Shown in pieces: positions 35,143 to 47,905 of a stretch of 64,000 nt of DNA (position 1 is its first letter; each line of letters starts with the position of its first letter). The DNA is from Nocardioides malaquae (GTDB taxonomy: Bacteria > Actinomycetota > Actinomycetes > Propionibacteriales > Nocardioidaceae): assembly GCF_015070385.1 (NCBI RefSeq), contig NZ_JADCSA010000002.1:1-64000 (forward strand), written 5' to 3'. The position numbers and the translations under genes are program-made. The notes under the pieces were generated by a model, which was not told the DNA's origin, ran no database searches, and saw only the letters and a list, made by a program, of their open reading frames with translations.

Positions 35143-35907
35143 TCAGCCGGCGCCCTCCGCGCGGCTCAGCTCGGCCTTCCACTCCCGGAAGCCCTCCTCG
35201 CTGCGCCCCCGGCGCCAGTAGCCGGAGATGGAGGCGTCCGCACGGGGCACCCCACGCTCCTTCAGGACGTAGGGACGGATGCCGTGCATGACCGCACCGG
35301 CCTCCCCGTGGACGAAGACGTGGACCCGACCCGGCAGCCACTCGACGGCCCGGACCGCCTCGTCCAGCGAGCCGCCCTCGGCCCGCAGCGCCCAGGAGAC
35401 CTCCATCCGTGGCCCCTGGGGCAGGGGCAGGACGTCGTCGGGGCCGGAGACTTCCACGACCACCCGCGCGACGGCGTCGGGGTCGGCTGCCACGAGGGCC
35501 TCGAGGGCGGCGGCGACGGCCGGCAGGGCGGACTCGTCGCCGGCGAGCAGGTGCCAGTCGGCCTCGGGATCGGGGGAGTAGGCGCCGCCCGGCCCGCGCG
35601 CCACGAGCACCTCGCCGGGCTCCGCGCGGGTCGCCCAGACCCCGGCGACACCGTCGTCGCCGTGCACGACGAAGTCGATGGCCAGCGTCTGGGCGTCGAG
35701 GTCGAGCTCACGCACCGTGTAGGTGCGCAGCACGTCGCCGAGCTCCAGCTTCACGTAGCGGTCGGTGCACGCGCTCTGCGCGAAGGCCGCGAGGTCGCCG
35801 CTGAAGCGCACGCGCACCAGGTGCGGGGTCAGCTGCTCGCGCCCGGTGACCGTGAGCGTCGTCGTGGGGCGGGCAGCTCTGGCCCTGGGACCGGCGGAGG
35901 TGGTCAT
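35143..35907 (-). CDS. Siderophore-interacting protein (FAD-dependent ferric-siderophore reductase)
   Basis: A 254-aa flavoprotein of the SIP/ViuB family, which reduces ferric siderophores in the cytoplasm with NAD(P)H. The FAD-binding barrel shows LTPHLVRVRFSGDLAAF and the RTYTVRELD motif (flavin-binding RxYTxR). The NAD(P)-binding half has WHLLAGDESALPAVAAALEAL and the C-terminal SISGYWRRGRSEEGFREWK, both SIP signatures. ATG 35907 is used. No siderophore uptake genes adjoin. There may be functional linkage with the IdeR-controlled ferric operon elsewhere in the window, though no iron box was seen here. Confidence 0.92.
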   Translation of the reverse strand: MTTSAGPRARAARPTTTLTVTGREQLTPHLVRVRFSGDLAAFAQSACTDRYVKLELGDVLRTYTVRELDLDAQTLAIDFVVHGDDGVAGVWATRAEPGEVLVARGPGGAYSPDPEADWHLLAGDESALPAVAAALEALVAADPDAVARVVVEVSGPDDVLPLPQGPRMEVSWALRAEGGSLDEAVRAVEWLPGRVHVFVHGEAGAVMHGIRPYVLKERGVPRADASISGYWRRGRSEEGFREWKAELSRAEGAG

Positions 35908-35967
35908 GGGTCCATGGTGCCGCGCCGGCGCGCGCCTGCCGACTCCGGTGTGCCGGCCGAGCGCAGC

Positions 35968-35973
35968 TAGGCT
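35968..35973 (+). promoter_or_regulatory. -10 element of the galactan operon (leaderless)
   Basis: TAGGCT followed by 7 bases and the GTG at 35981. No Shine-Dalgarno. Confidence 0.5.
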
Positions 35974-35980
35974 GCCCTGC

Positions 35981-36912
35981 GTGACACCACCCGGCCCCGA
36001 GCGTCCTCGCATCGTCGCGGCGGTGGTGACCTTCAACCGGCTCGAGCTGCTCCGGCGGCTCGTCGCGAGGTTGCGGGAGGTGCCGCAGGTCGACGAGGTC
36101 GTGGTGGTCGACAACGACTCCTCCGACGGCACCGGCGCGTGGCTCGCCGAGGTCGCCGCCACCCCCGGCACTCCCGTACGCCCCCGCCTGCTGCCCGAGA
36201 ACCGCGGCGGCGCCGGCGGCTTCCGCGAGGGGCTCGACGCGGCCGTGGAGCTGGGGGCGGACCTCGTCTGGTTGATGGATGACGACGGCATGCCCGACCT
36301 CGACTGCCTGGAGCGGTTGCTGGTGCACGACGGCGCCCTCGACTTCTGGGGTCCGGCGGTGGTCGACGCCGAGCGCCCCGACCGCCTGGTCTTCCCGATC
36401 CGGTTGCCCGGCCGCGCCACGGTCGTCCACGACATGGCGGCGGTGCGCGCGGCGGCCGTCGACGGGCTGATCCGCGACGTGGTGATCCCCTTCAACGGGG
36501 TCCTGGTGACCCGAGAGCTGGTGCAGCGGATCGGATCGGTGCGTGCCGAGCTCTTCATCTGGGGCGACGACCACGAGTACCGGCTGCGCGCCGAGCGCGC
36601 CGGGGCCCGGATCGCCACCGTGGTCGACGCCACCGTGCGCCACCCGTCGGTCGGTGACCTCGGCACCCCCATGCTGGGCGGCCGGATGACCTACAACCAC
36701 AGCCCCAGCGACCTCAAGCACTACTGCATGGCCCGCAACAACCTCCTCAACCTCAGGGAGTACCGCGGTCCGCTCCATGCCCTGGCCTTCGTCGCCAAGA
36801 CCGTGTGGTTCTACCTGGTCACCCGCCGCGACCTCGGACGCTTGCGGCTCAGCTTCTCCGCCTTCGTCGCCGGCCTGCGTGGCGACTTCACCGGACACCG
36901 GAGGTTCCTCGC

Positions 36913-36916
<4 letters not shown>
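35981..36916 (+). CDS. GT2 glycosyltransferase, GlfT1-like (first copy)
   Basis: A 311-aa family 2 glycosyltransferase with a GT-A fold: RIVAAVVTFNRLELLRRLV at the start, VVVDNDSSDGTGAWL, the nucleotide-sugar loop ENRGGAGGFREGL, and the metal-binding triad WLMDDDGMPD. The GGAGGF loop and C-terminal HYCMARNNLLNLREY are like mycobacterial GlfT1, which adds the first galactofuranose residues to the polyprenyl-linked linker. GTG 35981 is leaderless. The stop overlaps the next GT2 gene (ATGA), starting a galactofuran operon. Confidence 0.85.
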
Positions 36917-41162
<4,246 letters not shown>

Positions 41163-41166
<4 letters not shown>

Positions 41167-42053
41167 GTCAGGGGTCGGCGTCGGCGGAGCTCCCGCCGCT
41201 GGCTCCTCCGGCGGCGAGCACGGGGCTCCTCGAGGTCTTCCGCAAGCGCTACCTGCTGCGGATGCTGGTGCGCAACACCATCAAGTCGCGCTACCAGGGC
41301 ACCGCGCTGGGATGGACCTGGAGCTACCTCCAGCCGGCCATGCGCTTCGCGATGTTCTACTTCGTCTTCGAGGTGGCCATCGGGCGTGGTGGCGACGCCG
41401 TGCCGAACTTCGCCATCCACCTCTTCTGCGGCATGATCCTGGTCCACTTCTTCACCGAGACCTTCAACGGCGGCACCGCCTCGTTGGTGCGCAACCGGAG
41501 CCTCATCGGCAAGCTGCCGATGCCCAAGGAGCTCTTCCCGGTCTCGCGGATGATGGTCTCGCTGTGGCACACCGGGCCGATGCTGGTGATCCTGCTGGTC
41601 GGTTGCCTGGCGCTCGGATGGCGACCGGACCTCGTGGGAGTCGGGGCCGGGCTGCTGGCCTTCGCGATCCTCATCCCGTTGGCACTGGCGCTGGCCCTGT
41701 TCTTCAGCGTCCTCAACGTCTTCATGCGCGACTTCGGCAAGGTCGTGGGCACCCTGACGCAGTTCACGACCTTCAGCGTGCCGATGATCTACCCCTACAC
41801 GATGGTCGCCGACCGGTTCGGTGAGACGGGCTCGCAGTTCTACCTGCTCAACCCGGTGGCCGAGGCGGTCCTGCTGATGCAGCGTTGCTTCTGGGTGGGC
41901 ACGCACGACGATCCCCAGCACCTGATCGACACCCACTTCCCGGCCGACCTGTGGGCGCGCGGCGGCATCATGCTCGTGGCGAGCCTGGCCTTCCTCGGTG
42001 TGGCCCAGTGGTGGTTCGCCACCTTCGAGAAGCGTGTGGCGGAGAGGCTCTGA
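41163..42053 (+). CDS. wzm: ABC-2 type polysaccharide export permease (Wzm-like)
   Basis: A 296-aa membrane subunit with about six helices; the start LLEVFRKRYLLRMLVRNTIKSRYQGTALGWTWSYLQPAM is the classic Wzm/RfbD N-terminus. With the following ATPase it should flip or export the lipid-linked galactan. The operon order (GlfT1-like, glf, GlfT2, wzm, wzt) collects genes that are split between two loci in M. tuberculosis. ATG overlaps GlfT2 stop (ATGA). Confidence 0.92.
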
Positions 42054-42054
42054 G

Positions 42055-42834
42055 ATGACCAACTTCATCGAGGTGCGCGACGCCACGAAGACCTTCCGGA
42101 TGCAGTACCACCGCTCCCTGAAGCAGATGGTGCTGGCCAAGGCCCGGGGCATGAAGACCCACGACACGTTCAACGCCGTCGACGGCGTCTCCTTCGACGT
42201 CGCCGAGGGCGAGGCGATCGGCCTCATGGGGCTCAACGGCTCGGGCAAGTCGACCCTGCTCAAGCTGATCAGCGGTGTCATGGTGCCCGACTCCGGGTCG
42301 GTGCTCACCCGAGGGCGGATTGCCGGGCTGATCGCGACCGGCGCCGGGTTCGACCCCCAGCTCTCGGGCCGGGAGAACCTCTGGCTGAACGCGGCGATCC
42401 TGGGGATGAGCGAGGCGGAGACGCGACGCAAGTTCGACGAGATCGTGGCGTTCGCCGACCTCGGCAAGTTCCTGGACACGCCGGTGACCTACTACAGCTC
42501 CGGCATGAAGGCGCGCCTCGGCTTCGCGGTGGCGATCCACGTCGACTCCGACATCTTCATCGCCGACGAGGCCCTGGCGGTGGGGGACCGTCCCTTCAAG
42601 CGCAAGTGCAAGAACAAGCTCGACGAGATCAAGAAGTCGGGCACCACGATCTTCTACGTCTCCCACGCGCCGGGTGCGGTGCGCAACCTGTGCACCCGGG
42701 TGCTGGTGCTCGACAAGGGACGTCTGGCCTTCGACGGCGGGGTGGACGAGGGGATCCACTTCCTCAAGTACGACGACAACGAGACCGACGTCGCCGGTGA
42801 CCCGACCGACGACGGTCTCGGCGCCGACATCTGA
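42055..42834 (+). CDS. wzt: ABC-type polysaccharide export ATPase (Wzt-like)
   Basis: A 259-aa ATPase with Walker A GLNGSGKST, Walker B as DSDIFIADEALAVGDRPF, and signature YYSSGMKARLGF (a YSSGM form typical of Wzt/RfbE/TagH). The insertion MQYHRSLKQMVLAKARGMKTHDTFNAVDGV is also characteristic of polysaccharide exporters. The protein has no C-terminal carbohydrate-binding extension, unlike some Wzt proteins. It starts one base after the Wzm stop with GAGAGG seven bases upstream. A strong terminator follows. Confidence 0.93.
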   Translation: MTNFIEVRDATKTFRMQYHRSLKQMVLAKARGMKTHDTFNAVDGVSFDVAEGEAIGLMGLNGSGKSTLLKLISGVMVPDSGSVLTRGRIAGLIATGAGFDPQLSGRENLWLNAAILGMSEAETRRKFDEIVAFADLGKFLDTPVTYYSSGMKARLGFAVAIHVDSDIFIADEALAVGDRPFKRKCKNKLDEIKKSGTTIFYVSHAPGAVRNLCTRVLVLDKGRLAFDGGVDEGIHFLKYDDNETDVAGDPTDDGLGADI

Positions 42835-42870
42835 GGCCATCACCGCGTCGCCAGCCGCGACGTTCCGCAT

Positions 42871-42906
42871 CCGCAGGGCCGACCCGACACCGGGTCGGCC
42901 CTGCGG
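42871..42906 (+). terminator. Strong terminator of the galactan operon
   Basis: A perfect 15-bp stem (CCGCAGGGCCGACCC with its complement) and 6-base loop, 37 bases after the wzt stop, followed by CGTTTCC. Confidence 0.88.
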
Positions 42907-42967
42907 CGTTTCCGGGGGTCAGGGGGCGTCCAGCGGCCGCAGTTGGGGCCTGTCGGAGCCCCAGGAG

Positions 42968-43078
42968 TTGACAATATTCACTTCTGTCGGCGTGTCGACT
43001 GGAAATTACACGATTGTAGTTACTCAGTTTCCCTCGACCTGTCGTGTGACTGGTGTGAAACTTGCTCACCGTGTGACT
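42968..43078 (+). promoter_or_regulatory. Promoter region of the amidase gene with repeated GTGTGA boxes
   Basis: A relatively AT-rich stretch for this genome. It holds TTGACA (42968-42973, -35-like) and the inverted TACA-CGAT-TGTA (43007-43018). GTGTGA occurs three times at 43044, 43053 and 43071, spaced 9 and 18 bases; the last and first lie in a 9-base direct repeat CGTGTGACT (43043-43051, 43070-43078). A well-placed -10 was not identified. Confidence 0.5.
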
Positions 43079-43105
43079 CTTCCCCCGCACAGTGGAGCAG
43101 CCGAT

Positions 43106-45985
43106 ATGCGCAACAGCCAAGCCCGGTTCATCACCGCGTGCCAGACCACCCTGGCCCTCGGTGTGGTGACCGCCGTACTCGTCCCCGCGGCATCCGTCGT
43201 CACCCTCGACGTGGTCGCCCAGCCCCCGTCCGCCACCGGCGTGGTGGGGGCGAGCGTCGACCCCGCGAGCGTCCCGACCGCCCAGGTGCCGGTGGCCCCG
43301 GTGGAGCCGCAGGTCGAGGAGTACGCCGTCGAGACCGAGGAGCCGCGCTCGTCGCGTCGTGCACCGCGCCGCGAGGCGGCTCCGCGCACCGCCCCCGAGT
43401 CCGACACGCCGCGCAAGGGTGCCCAGGACCCCGAGGGACACCACGACGACGAGGCCCACGAGGGCCACGCGCACGGGCTTGTCGAGGGCACGGAGCGTGG
43501 AGCCGGGGCCGTGGTGAGCGCACCGGTCACCGGCTACGGCGCTGTCGGCGTCACCTGGGACGGCGACGCATCCGTCGCCGAGGACGAGATCGCACTCCAG
43601 GTGCGTACGCGGGTGGGCGAGGAGTGGAGCCAGTGGCAGCCGCTCGAGTACCACGACGCCCACGCCCCTGAGGGGGACAGCCCCGACGCCGCGGCCGCCC
43701 GCAACGGCACGGATGCCCTCATCGTCGGTGAGGTCGACGAGGTCGAGCTGCGCGCCGACGCCGCCACCGACCTGCCCGAAGGTCTCTCCCTGGCCGTCGT
43801 CGACCCGGGCGAGGCCGAGACCCGTGAGCAGGAGCCCGCCATCGAGGGTGGGGGCGACTCCGCTCCTGCCGCCGAGGCGACCGGGGAGGCGAGCGACACG
43901 GAGGGCGACATCGCCCTGCGGGCCCGCTCGAACAACGTCACCGCCCCGAAGCCGACGATCTACTCGCGCGCCCAGTGGGGCGCCAACGAGAAGCTGCGCG
44001 ACAAGTCGTCGCTGCGCTACGGCACCATCAGCGGCGGGTTCGTGCACCACACCGTCAACGCCAACGACTACACCGCGGAGCAGGTGCCGGGCATCATCCG
44101 CAGCATCTACGCCTACCACACCCGCTCGCGGGGCTGGAGCGACATCGGCTACAACTTCCTCGTCGACCGGTTCGGTCGCATCTGGGAGGGCCGCTTCGGT
44201 GGCGTCGACAAGGCCGTCGTCGGCGCCCACACCCTGGGCTACAACGACTACTCCTTCGCCATGTCGGCGATCGGCAACTTCGAGACGGTCAGGCCCTCGC
44301 AGGCGGTCGTCAACGCCTACAGCGCCCTGATGGCCTGGAAGCTGGGCCTGCACGGGGTCGACGCCACCTCGGCGCGCCAGCGCATCGGTTCGCGCACGTT
44401 CCCGGCGATCAACGGGCACCGCGACGCCGGCAGCACCGCCTGCCCCGGCCAGCACCTGTACGCCCGACTCGCGGACATCCGGCGCGGTGCCGGGGCGGCC
44501 CAGGGCAGCGCGCCCACGCCCACGCCGACTCCGACGCCGACCCCGACTCCGACGCCCACGCCGACCCCCGAGGCGCCGCCCGTGCTGTCGGCCCCCGTCA
44601 AGGACTCCAACCTGGTCGGCACCCCGCACCCCGACCTCGTGGTGCGACGCTCGAGCGACAACAAGATCGTCATCCTGCCCACCGGCGGCACCGCCAAGCT
44701 CACGAAGCCGCGAGTGGCCTCCAGCGGGTGGAAGAAGCGGGGCAACGTGGTCGCCACCCCCGACCTGACCGGAGACGGCCGCGGCGACGTGCTCTCCTTC
44801 AACGCCAAGGGGGCAGCCTTCGTCCACGCCGGTGACGGCCGCGGTGGCTTCGGCGGACCCGGCAAGCGGATCCGTGCCACCCGCAACCACGACCTCGTGG
44901 TGGGCATCGGTGACCTCACCGGCGACGGCCGCAACGACCTCGTCGGTCGTGACGCCCGCGGACGCCTGATCGGCTTCGTCCAGACCCGCAAGGGCAAGTT
45001 CCGCACCGTGCGCCTGGGACGCAAGGCGGCGCGGTTCGCCTCCCTGCACGCCGCGGGCGACGTCACCGGTGACGGCCGCGTCGACCTGGTGGCCCGCGAG
45101 GCCAACGGTGCGGTGTGGACCCTGCCGGGACTCCCCGGCCCCAAGCTCGGTGCCGCCGTGCGTACGCCCGGGGCGAGCGGTCTCACCATCGCGGGCGGTG
45201 GCGACTTCACCGCCGACGGCCGCCAGGACCTGCTGGTGCGCAACATGGCCGGCGCCTTCCACGTGCTGCCGGGTCGCGGCGACGGCACCTTCGGGGTGGC
45301 CCTCGGCCCGCTGACCACCCGCAAGAACCTCACGCACCTCTCGGTCACGACCCTCACTGCGTCGGGCCTGCCCGACCTGGTGGCGCGGCGCGGCGGCAAG
45401 CTCGTCGTCCTCTCCCACTCGGGCACGTTCGACCTGGGCGCCCCCGTGGCCACGGGCGTGACCGCGGGTGGGATCACCGCCCTGGTCAACGCCGGCGACT
45501 TCGACGGAGACGGCCACGGCGACGTCATCACCGTGCGTGGTGACAACGGTGCCCTGCAGCTGCGGCGCGGAGACGGCACCGGCAAGCTCGCCAAGCCCAA
45601 GCGCATCGGCAAGGGCTTCGGCTCGGTCGCCAACCTCGAGGCCGTGGGTGACATCGACGGCGACGGCAAGCCCGACCTGATCGGCACGCGCGAGGGGAAG
45701 TCGTACTTCTTCGCGGGACGTGGTCACAAGTCCGTGGCGAAGGGGGTGGCCGTGGCCGGCCTGACCGGCGCCGTGGGGCGCATCGGCACCTCGCCGGTCT
45801 ACGACCCCACGCTGTACGACTGGAAGGTCGCGGTCAGCGACGCGCACCTCGCGCCGCGCAGCACCGACCTGGTGGCGCGCGAGAAGGCGACGGGCCACCT
45901 CTACCTCTTCACCTCCTCGGCGTCGGGCCTGACCGGCCGCCGGATACTGGGCGAGGGGATGGGGGTCTACGACCTGGCCGGCTGA
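43106..45985 (+). CDS. Secreted N-acetylmuramoyl-L-alanine amidase with FG-GAP repeats
   Basis: A 959-aa secreted peptidoglycan amidase. It has an N-terminal signal-like segment (residues 10-40) and a long acidic/disordered region (about 40-285). Next is an amidase_2/PGRP domain (about 288-455) with PTIYSRAQWGANEKLR, the Zn His in GGFVHHTVNANDYT, IGYNFLVDRFGRIWEGR and NGHRDAGSTACPGQHLY. A (PT)9P linker (470-488) follows, then six FG-GAP/VCBS repeats with DxTGDGxxD or DxDGDGxxD calcium loops, probably a beta-propeller for binding wall glycans or Ca2+. ATG 43106 has GGAG eight bases upstream. Downstream stop overlaps the convergent gene by 19 bases. Confidence 0.9.
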   Translation: MRNSQARFITACQTTLALGVVTAVLVPAASVVTLDVVAQPPSATGVVGASVDPASVPTAQVPVAPVEPQVEEYAVETEEPRSSRRAPRREAAPRTAPESDTPRKGAQDPEGHHDDEAHEGHAHGLVEGTERGAGAVVSAPVTGYGAVGVTWDGDASVAEDEIALQVRTRVGEEWSQWQPLEYHDAHAPEGDSPDAAAARNGTDALIVGEVDEVELRADAATDLPEGLSLAVVDPGEAETREQEPAIEGGGDSAPAAEATGEASDTEGDIALRARSNNVTAPKPTIYSRAQWGANEKLRDKSSLRYGTISGGFVHHTVNANDYTAEQVPGIIRSIYAYHTRSRGWSDIGYNFLVDRFGRIWEGRFGGVDKAVVGAHTLGYNDYSFAMSAIGNFETVRPSQAVVNAYSALMAWKLGLHGVDATSARQRIGSRTFPAINGHRDAGSTACPGQHLYARLADIRRGAGAAQGSAPTPTPTPTPTPTPTPTPTPEAPPVLSAPVKDSNLVGTPHPDLVVRRSSDNKIVILPTGGTAKLTKPRVASSGWKKRGNVVATPDLTGDGRGDVLSFNAKGAAFVHAGDGRGGFGGPGKRIRATRNHDLVVGIGDLTGDGRNDLVGRDARGRLIGFVQTRKGKFRTVRLGRKAARFASLHAAGDVTGDGRVDLVAREANGAVWTLPGLPGPKLGAAVRTPGASGLTIAGGGDFTADGRQDLLVRNMAGAFHVLPGRGDGTFGVALGPLTTRKNLTHLSVTTLTASGLPDLVARRGGKLVVLSHSGTFDLGAPVATGVTAGGITALVNAGDFDGDGHGDVITVRGDNGALQLRRGDGTGKLAKPKRIGKGFGSVANLEAVGDIDGDGKPDLIGTREGKSYFFAGRGHKSVAKGVAVAGLTGAVGRIGTSPVYDPTLYDWKVAVSDAHLAPRSTDLVAREKATGHLYLFTSSASGLTGRRILGEGMGVYDLAG
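44513..44569 (+). repeat. Pro-Thr (PT)9P linker repeat
   Basis: Nine alternating Pro-Thr codon pairs plus a final Pro, using varied synonymous codons, separate the catalytic domain from the propeller. Confidence 0.9.
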
Positions 45986-46719
45986 TCCCGGTCCGTGACC
46001 CGCTCCTGCTCGGCCGTGGCGTCGAGCCGCTCCGGGTCCGCGGAGGCCACGAGGACCACCGACCCGTCTCGCACGAGGGGTTCGGTGAAGGTGGCGAGAC
46101 CTGATGGGGAAGTCGGGTTCGCCACCGTCAGGAGGCGGCCGCCGTCGGTGAGGAGACTCCCGGCGGCGGCCGTCTCGACGAGTGCGGCCTGGGTGAGCGT
46201 GCCGGAGTCGACGACGAGCGCCGCGTCGTCGCCCGTCGGCGGGTCCCAGGCGGTGAAGGCGTCGGGCTGGCTCCACACCTCGATGCCCACGTCGCGCACA
46301 CCCTCGGGCACGCCGTCGCGGAAGCGGACCCCCATCGGCAGCAGGCTGCACGCCAGCACCGGGATCTCGGCGGCGCGCGGGGCCCACCGCTCCAGGGAGT
46401 CGGGTCCGCAGACGACGGCGTCGACGTCCGCACCGCCGGCGTCGTCGAGCACGACGACGAGGCCCACGGTCCAGGCCGCGCCGAGGAACACCGGCCCCAA
46501 CCAGTGCGGGGGCAGGTCGACGCTGATCCGTTGGCCGCGTTCGAGGTCGCACTCCTCACTCAGCAGGCCCGCCGCCTTGGCGACCCAGTTGGCATAGGTC
46601 ACGGCCGAGAGCTCGACGCGTTCCCCGCTCGCGTGGTCGTAGAACGTGATCAACGGGTCACCGGGGGCCTTGCTCACCCGACTGGCCAGGACGTCCGCAA
46701 AGGTCGTGGGAGTGGTCAC
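45967..46719 (-). CDS. TIGR03089 family protein
   Basis: A 250-aa actinobacterial protein of the TIGR03089 family, distantly like the N-terminal part of AMP-binding enzymes: TFADVLASRVSKAPGDPLITFYDHASGERVELS, TYANWVAKAAGLLSEECDLERGQRISVDLPPHW and WTVGLVVVLDD. It lacks the adenylation P-loop and C-terminal lysine domain, so it is probably not a ligase. Its role is unknown. GTG 46719 is chosen as TACGCT lies 7 bases upstream. It is divergent from manC and its end overlaps the convergent amidase gene. Confidence 0.8.
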   Translation of the reverse strand: MTTPTTFADVLASRVSKAPGDPLITFYDHASGERVELSAVTYANWVAKAAGLLSEECDLERGQRISVDLPPHWLGPVFLGAAWTVGLVVVLDDAGGADVDAVVCGPDSLERWAPRAAEIPVLACSLLPMGVRFRDGVPEGVRDVGIEVWSQPDAFTAWDPPTGDDAALVVDSGTLTQAALVETAAAGSLLTDGGRLLTVANPTSPSGLATFTEPLVRDGSVVLVASADPERLDATAEQERVTDRDQPARS

Positions 46720-46726
46720 GCAGCCC

Positions 46727-46770
46727 AGCGTAGACGCCAGCAGGTCCTCCTCCGGTCCGTGCTCTACCCT
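46727..46770. promoter_or_regulatory. Divergent leaderless promoters of TIGR03089 gene and manC
   Basis: Leftward -10 TACGCT occupies 46727-46732, 7 bases before GTG 46719. Rightward -10 TACCCT occupies 46765-46770, 7 bases before ATG 46778. The two promoters face away from each other over 58 bases, so their -35 regions overlap. Confidence 0.5.
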
Positions 46771-46777
46771 CGCTGCC

Positions 46778-47899
46778 ATGCCCGCCACCAGCGCAGAGAC
46801 CCCTCCCGCCGCCGACCTCGGCATCGACCACTTCTGGGCCGTGGTCCCCGCCGGGGGCGCGGGCACCCGCCTGTGGCCGTTGTCCCGTTCGGGTGCGCCG
46901 AAGTTCCTGCTCGACCTGACCGGTCAGGGGCGCACGTTGCTGCAGGCCACCGTCGACCGGCTGACCCCGCTGGTGGGGCCGCGGTGCCTGGTGGTTACCG
47001 GGGCCGTGCACGCCGACGCGGTGCGTGCCCAGCTGCCCGAGGTGGCCTCCGAGCAGGTGGTCGCCGAGCCGTCGCCGCGTGACTCGATGGCGGCGATCGG
47101 GCTCGCCGCCGCGATGCTGGAGCGGGTCGACCCCGAGGCGGTGATGGGTTCCTTCGCCGCCGACCACGTGATCGGCGACCGGGCCGCGTTCGCCGCCGTC
47201 GTCGAGGACGCCGTCGCCGCCGCCCGCGAAGGCTGGCTGGTGACCATCGGCATCGAGCCGAACGCCCCCGCGACCGGCTTCGGCTACATCCGCGCCGAGG
47301 CGACCCTGCCGGGGCTGACCGCCCTGCGGGTGGAGGAGTTCGTGGAGAAGCCCTCGCGCGAGGTGGCCGAGACCTACCTGGCCACGGGGGCCTACCGCTG
47401 GAACGCCGGCATGTTCGTGGTCCGACCCGGGGTGCTGCTCGACCTCCTCGCCGAGGGCGACGCCGACTTCGCGGCCGCCCTGCGCGAGCTCGCCGCGCAG
47501 CCGGAGCGGATCGAGGAGGTCTGGCCCACGCTGCCGAAGATCGCCATCGACCACGCCGTCGCCGAACCGGCCGCGGCCGCGGGCCGGGTGGCCTGCGTGC
47601 CCGGGGGCTTCGCCTGGGACGACGTGGGCGACTTCGCCTCGCTCGGCGACCTGCTCGACCAGCTCGCCGCCGACGGCGCCACCCTCCGCGTGCTCGGCGA
47701 CGCCGCGTCGGTGCGTACGCATGACGCGAGCGGTCTGGTCGTGCCCGCGGGAGGCAGGACGGTCGCGGTCGTGGGTCTGGACGACGTGGTGGTGGTCGAC
47801 ACCCCGGACGCCCTCCTCGTCACCACGCGCAATCGGGCGCAGGACGTGAAGACGATCGTGGCCGCCCTCAAGGAGGACGGCCACGACGCGATCACCTGA
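46778..47899 (+). CDS. manC: Mannose-1-phosphate guanylyltransferase
   Basis: Synthesises GDP-mannose from mannose-1-phosphate and GTP, 373 aa. Markers: HFWAVVPAGGAGTRLWPLSR (the GxGxRLWPLSR nucleotide loop), PKFLLDLTGQGRTLLQATVDR, ATGFGYIRAE, VEEFVEKPSREVAETYLATGAYRWNAGMFV and FAWDDVGDFASL. It lacks the C-terminal phosphomannose isomerase domain present in long bifunctional forms. The substrate would come from ManB (56340-57719). ATG 46778 is leaderless. Confidence 0.95.
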   Translation: MPATSAETPPAADLGIDHFWAVVPAGGAGTRLWPLSRSGAPKFLLDLTGQGRTLLQATVDRLTPLVGPRCLVVTGAVHADAVRAQLPEVASEQVVAEPSPRDSMAAIGLAAAMLERVDPEAVMGSFAADHVIGDRAAFAAVVEDAVAAAREGWLVTIGIEPNAPATGFGYIRAEATLPGLTALRVEEFVEKPSREVAETYLATGAYRWNAGMFVVRPGVLLDLLAEGDADFAAALRELAAQPERIEEVWPTLPKIAIDHAVAEPAAAAGRVACVPGGFAWDDVGDFASLGDLLDQLAADGATLRVLGDAASVRTHDASGLVVPAGGRTVAVVGLDDVVVVDTPDALLVTTRNRAQDVKTIVAALKEDGHDAIT

Positions 47900-47905
47900 G
47901 TCGGC

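Noticed and set aside
43005-43023. MtrA binding site (GTTAC-type direct repeat) near the amidase promoter
   Set aside because: The ATTAC and GTTAC elements are 14 bases apart, not the 11-base repeat described for MtrA.
43044-43069. cAMP-receptor (CRP) site in the amidase promoter
   Set aside because: TGTGA and TCAC are present but the spacing is one base too long (GTG-N9-CAC instead of N8), so the match is not convincing.
42764-46552. 1262-residue leftward open frame opposite wzt's end and the amidase
   Set aside because: Low-complexity Arg/Gly/Val/Asp composition and crosses a terminator; the opposite strand encodes the amidase.
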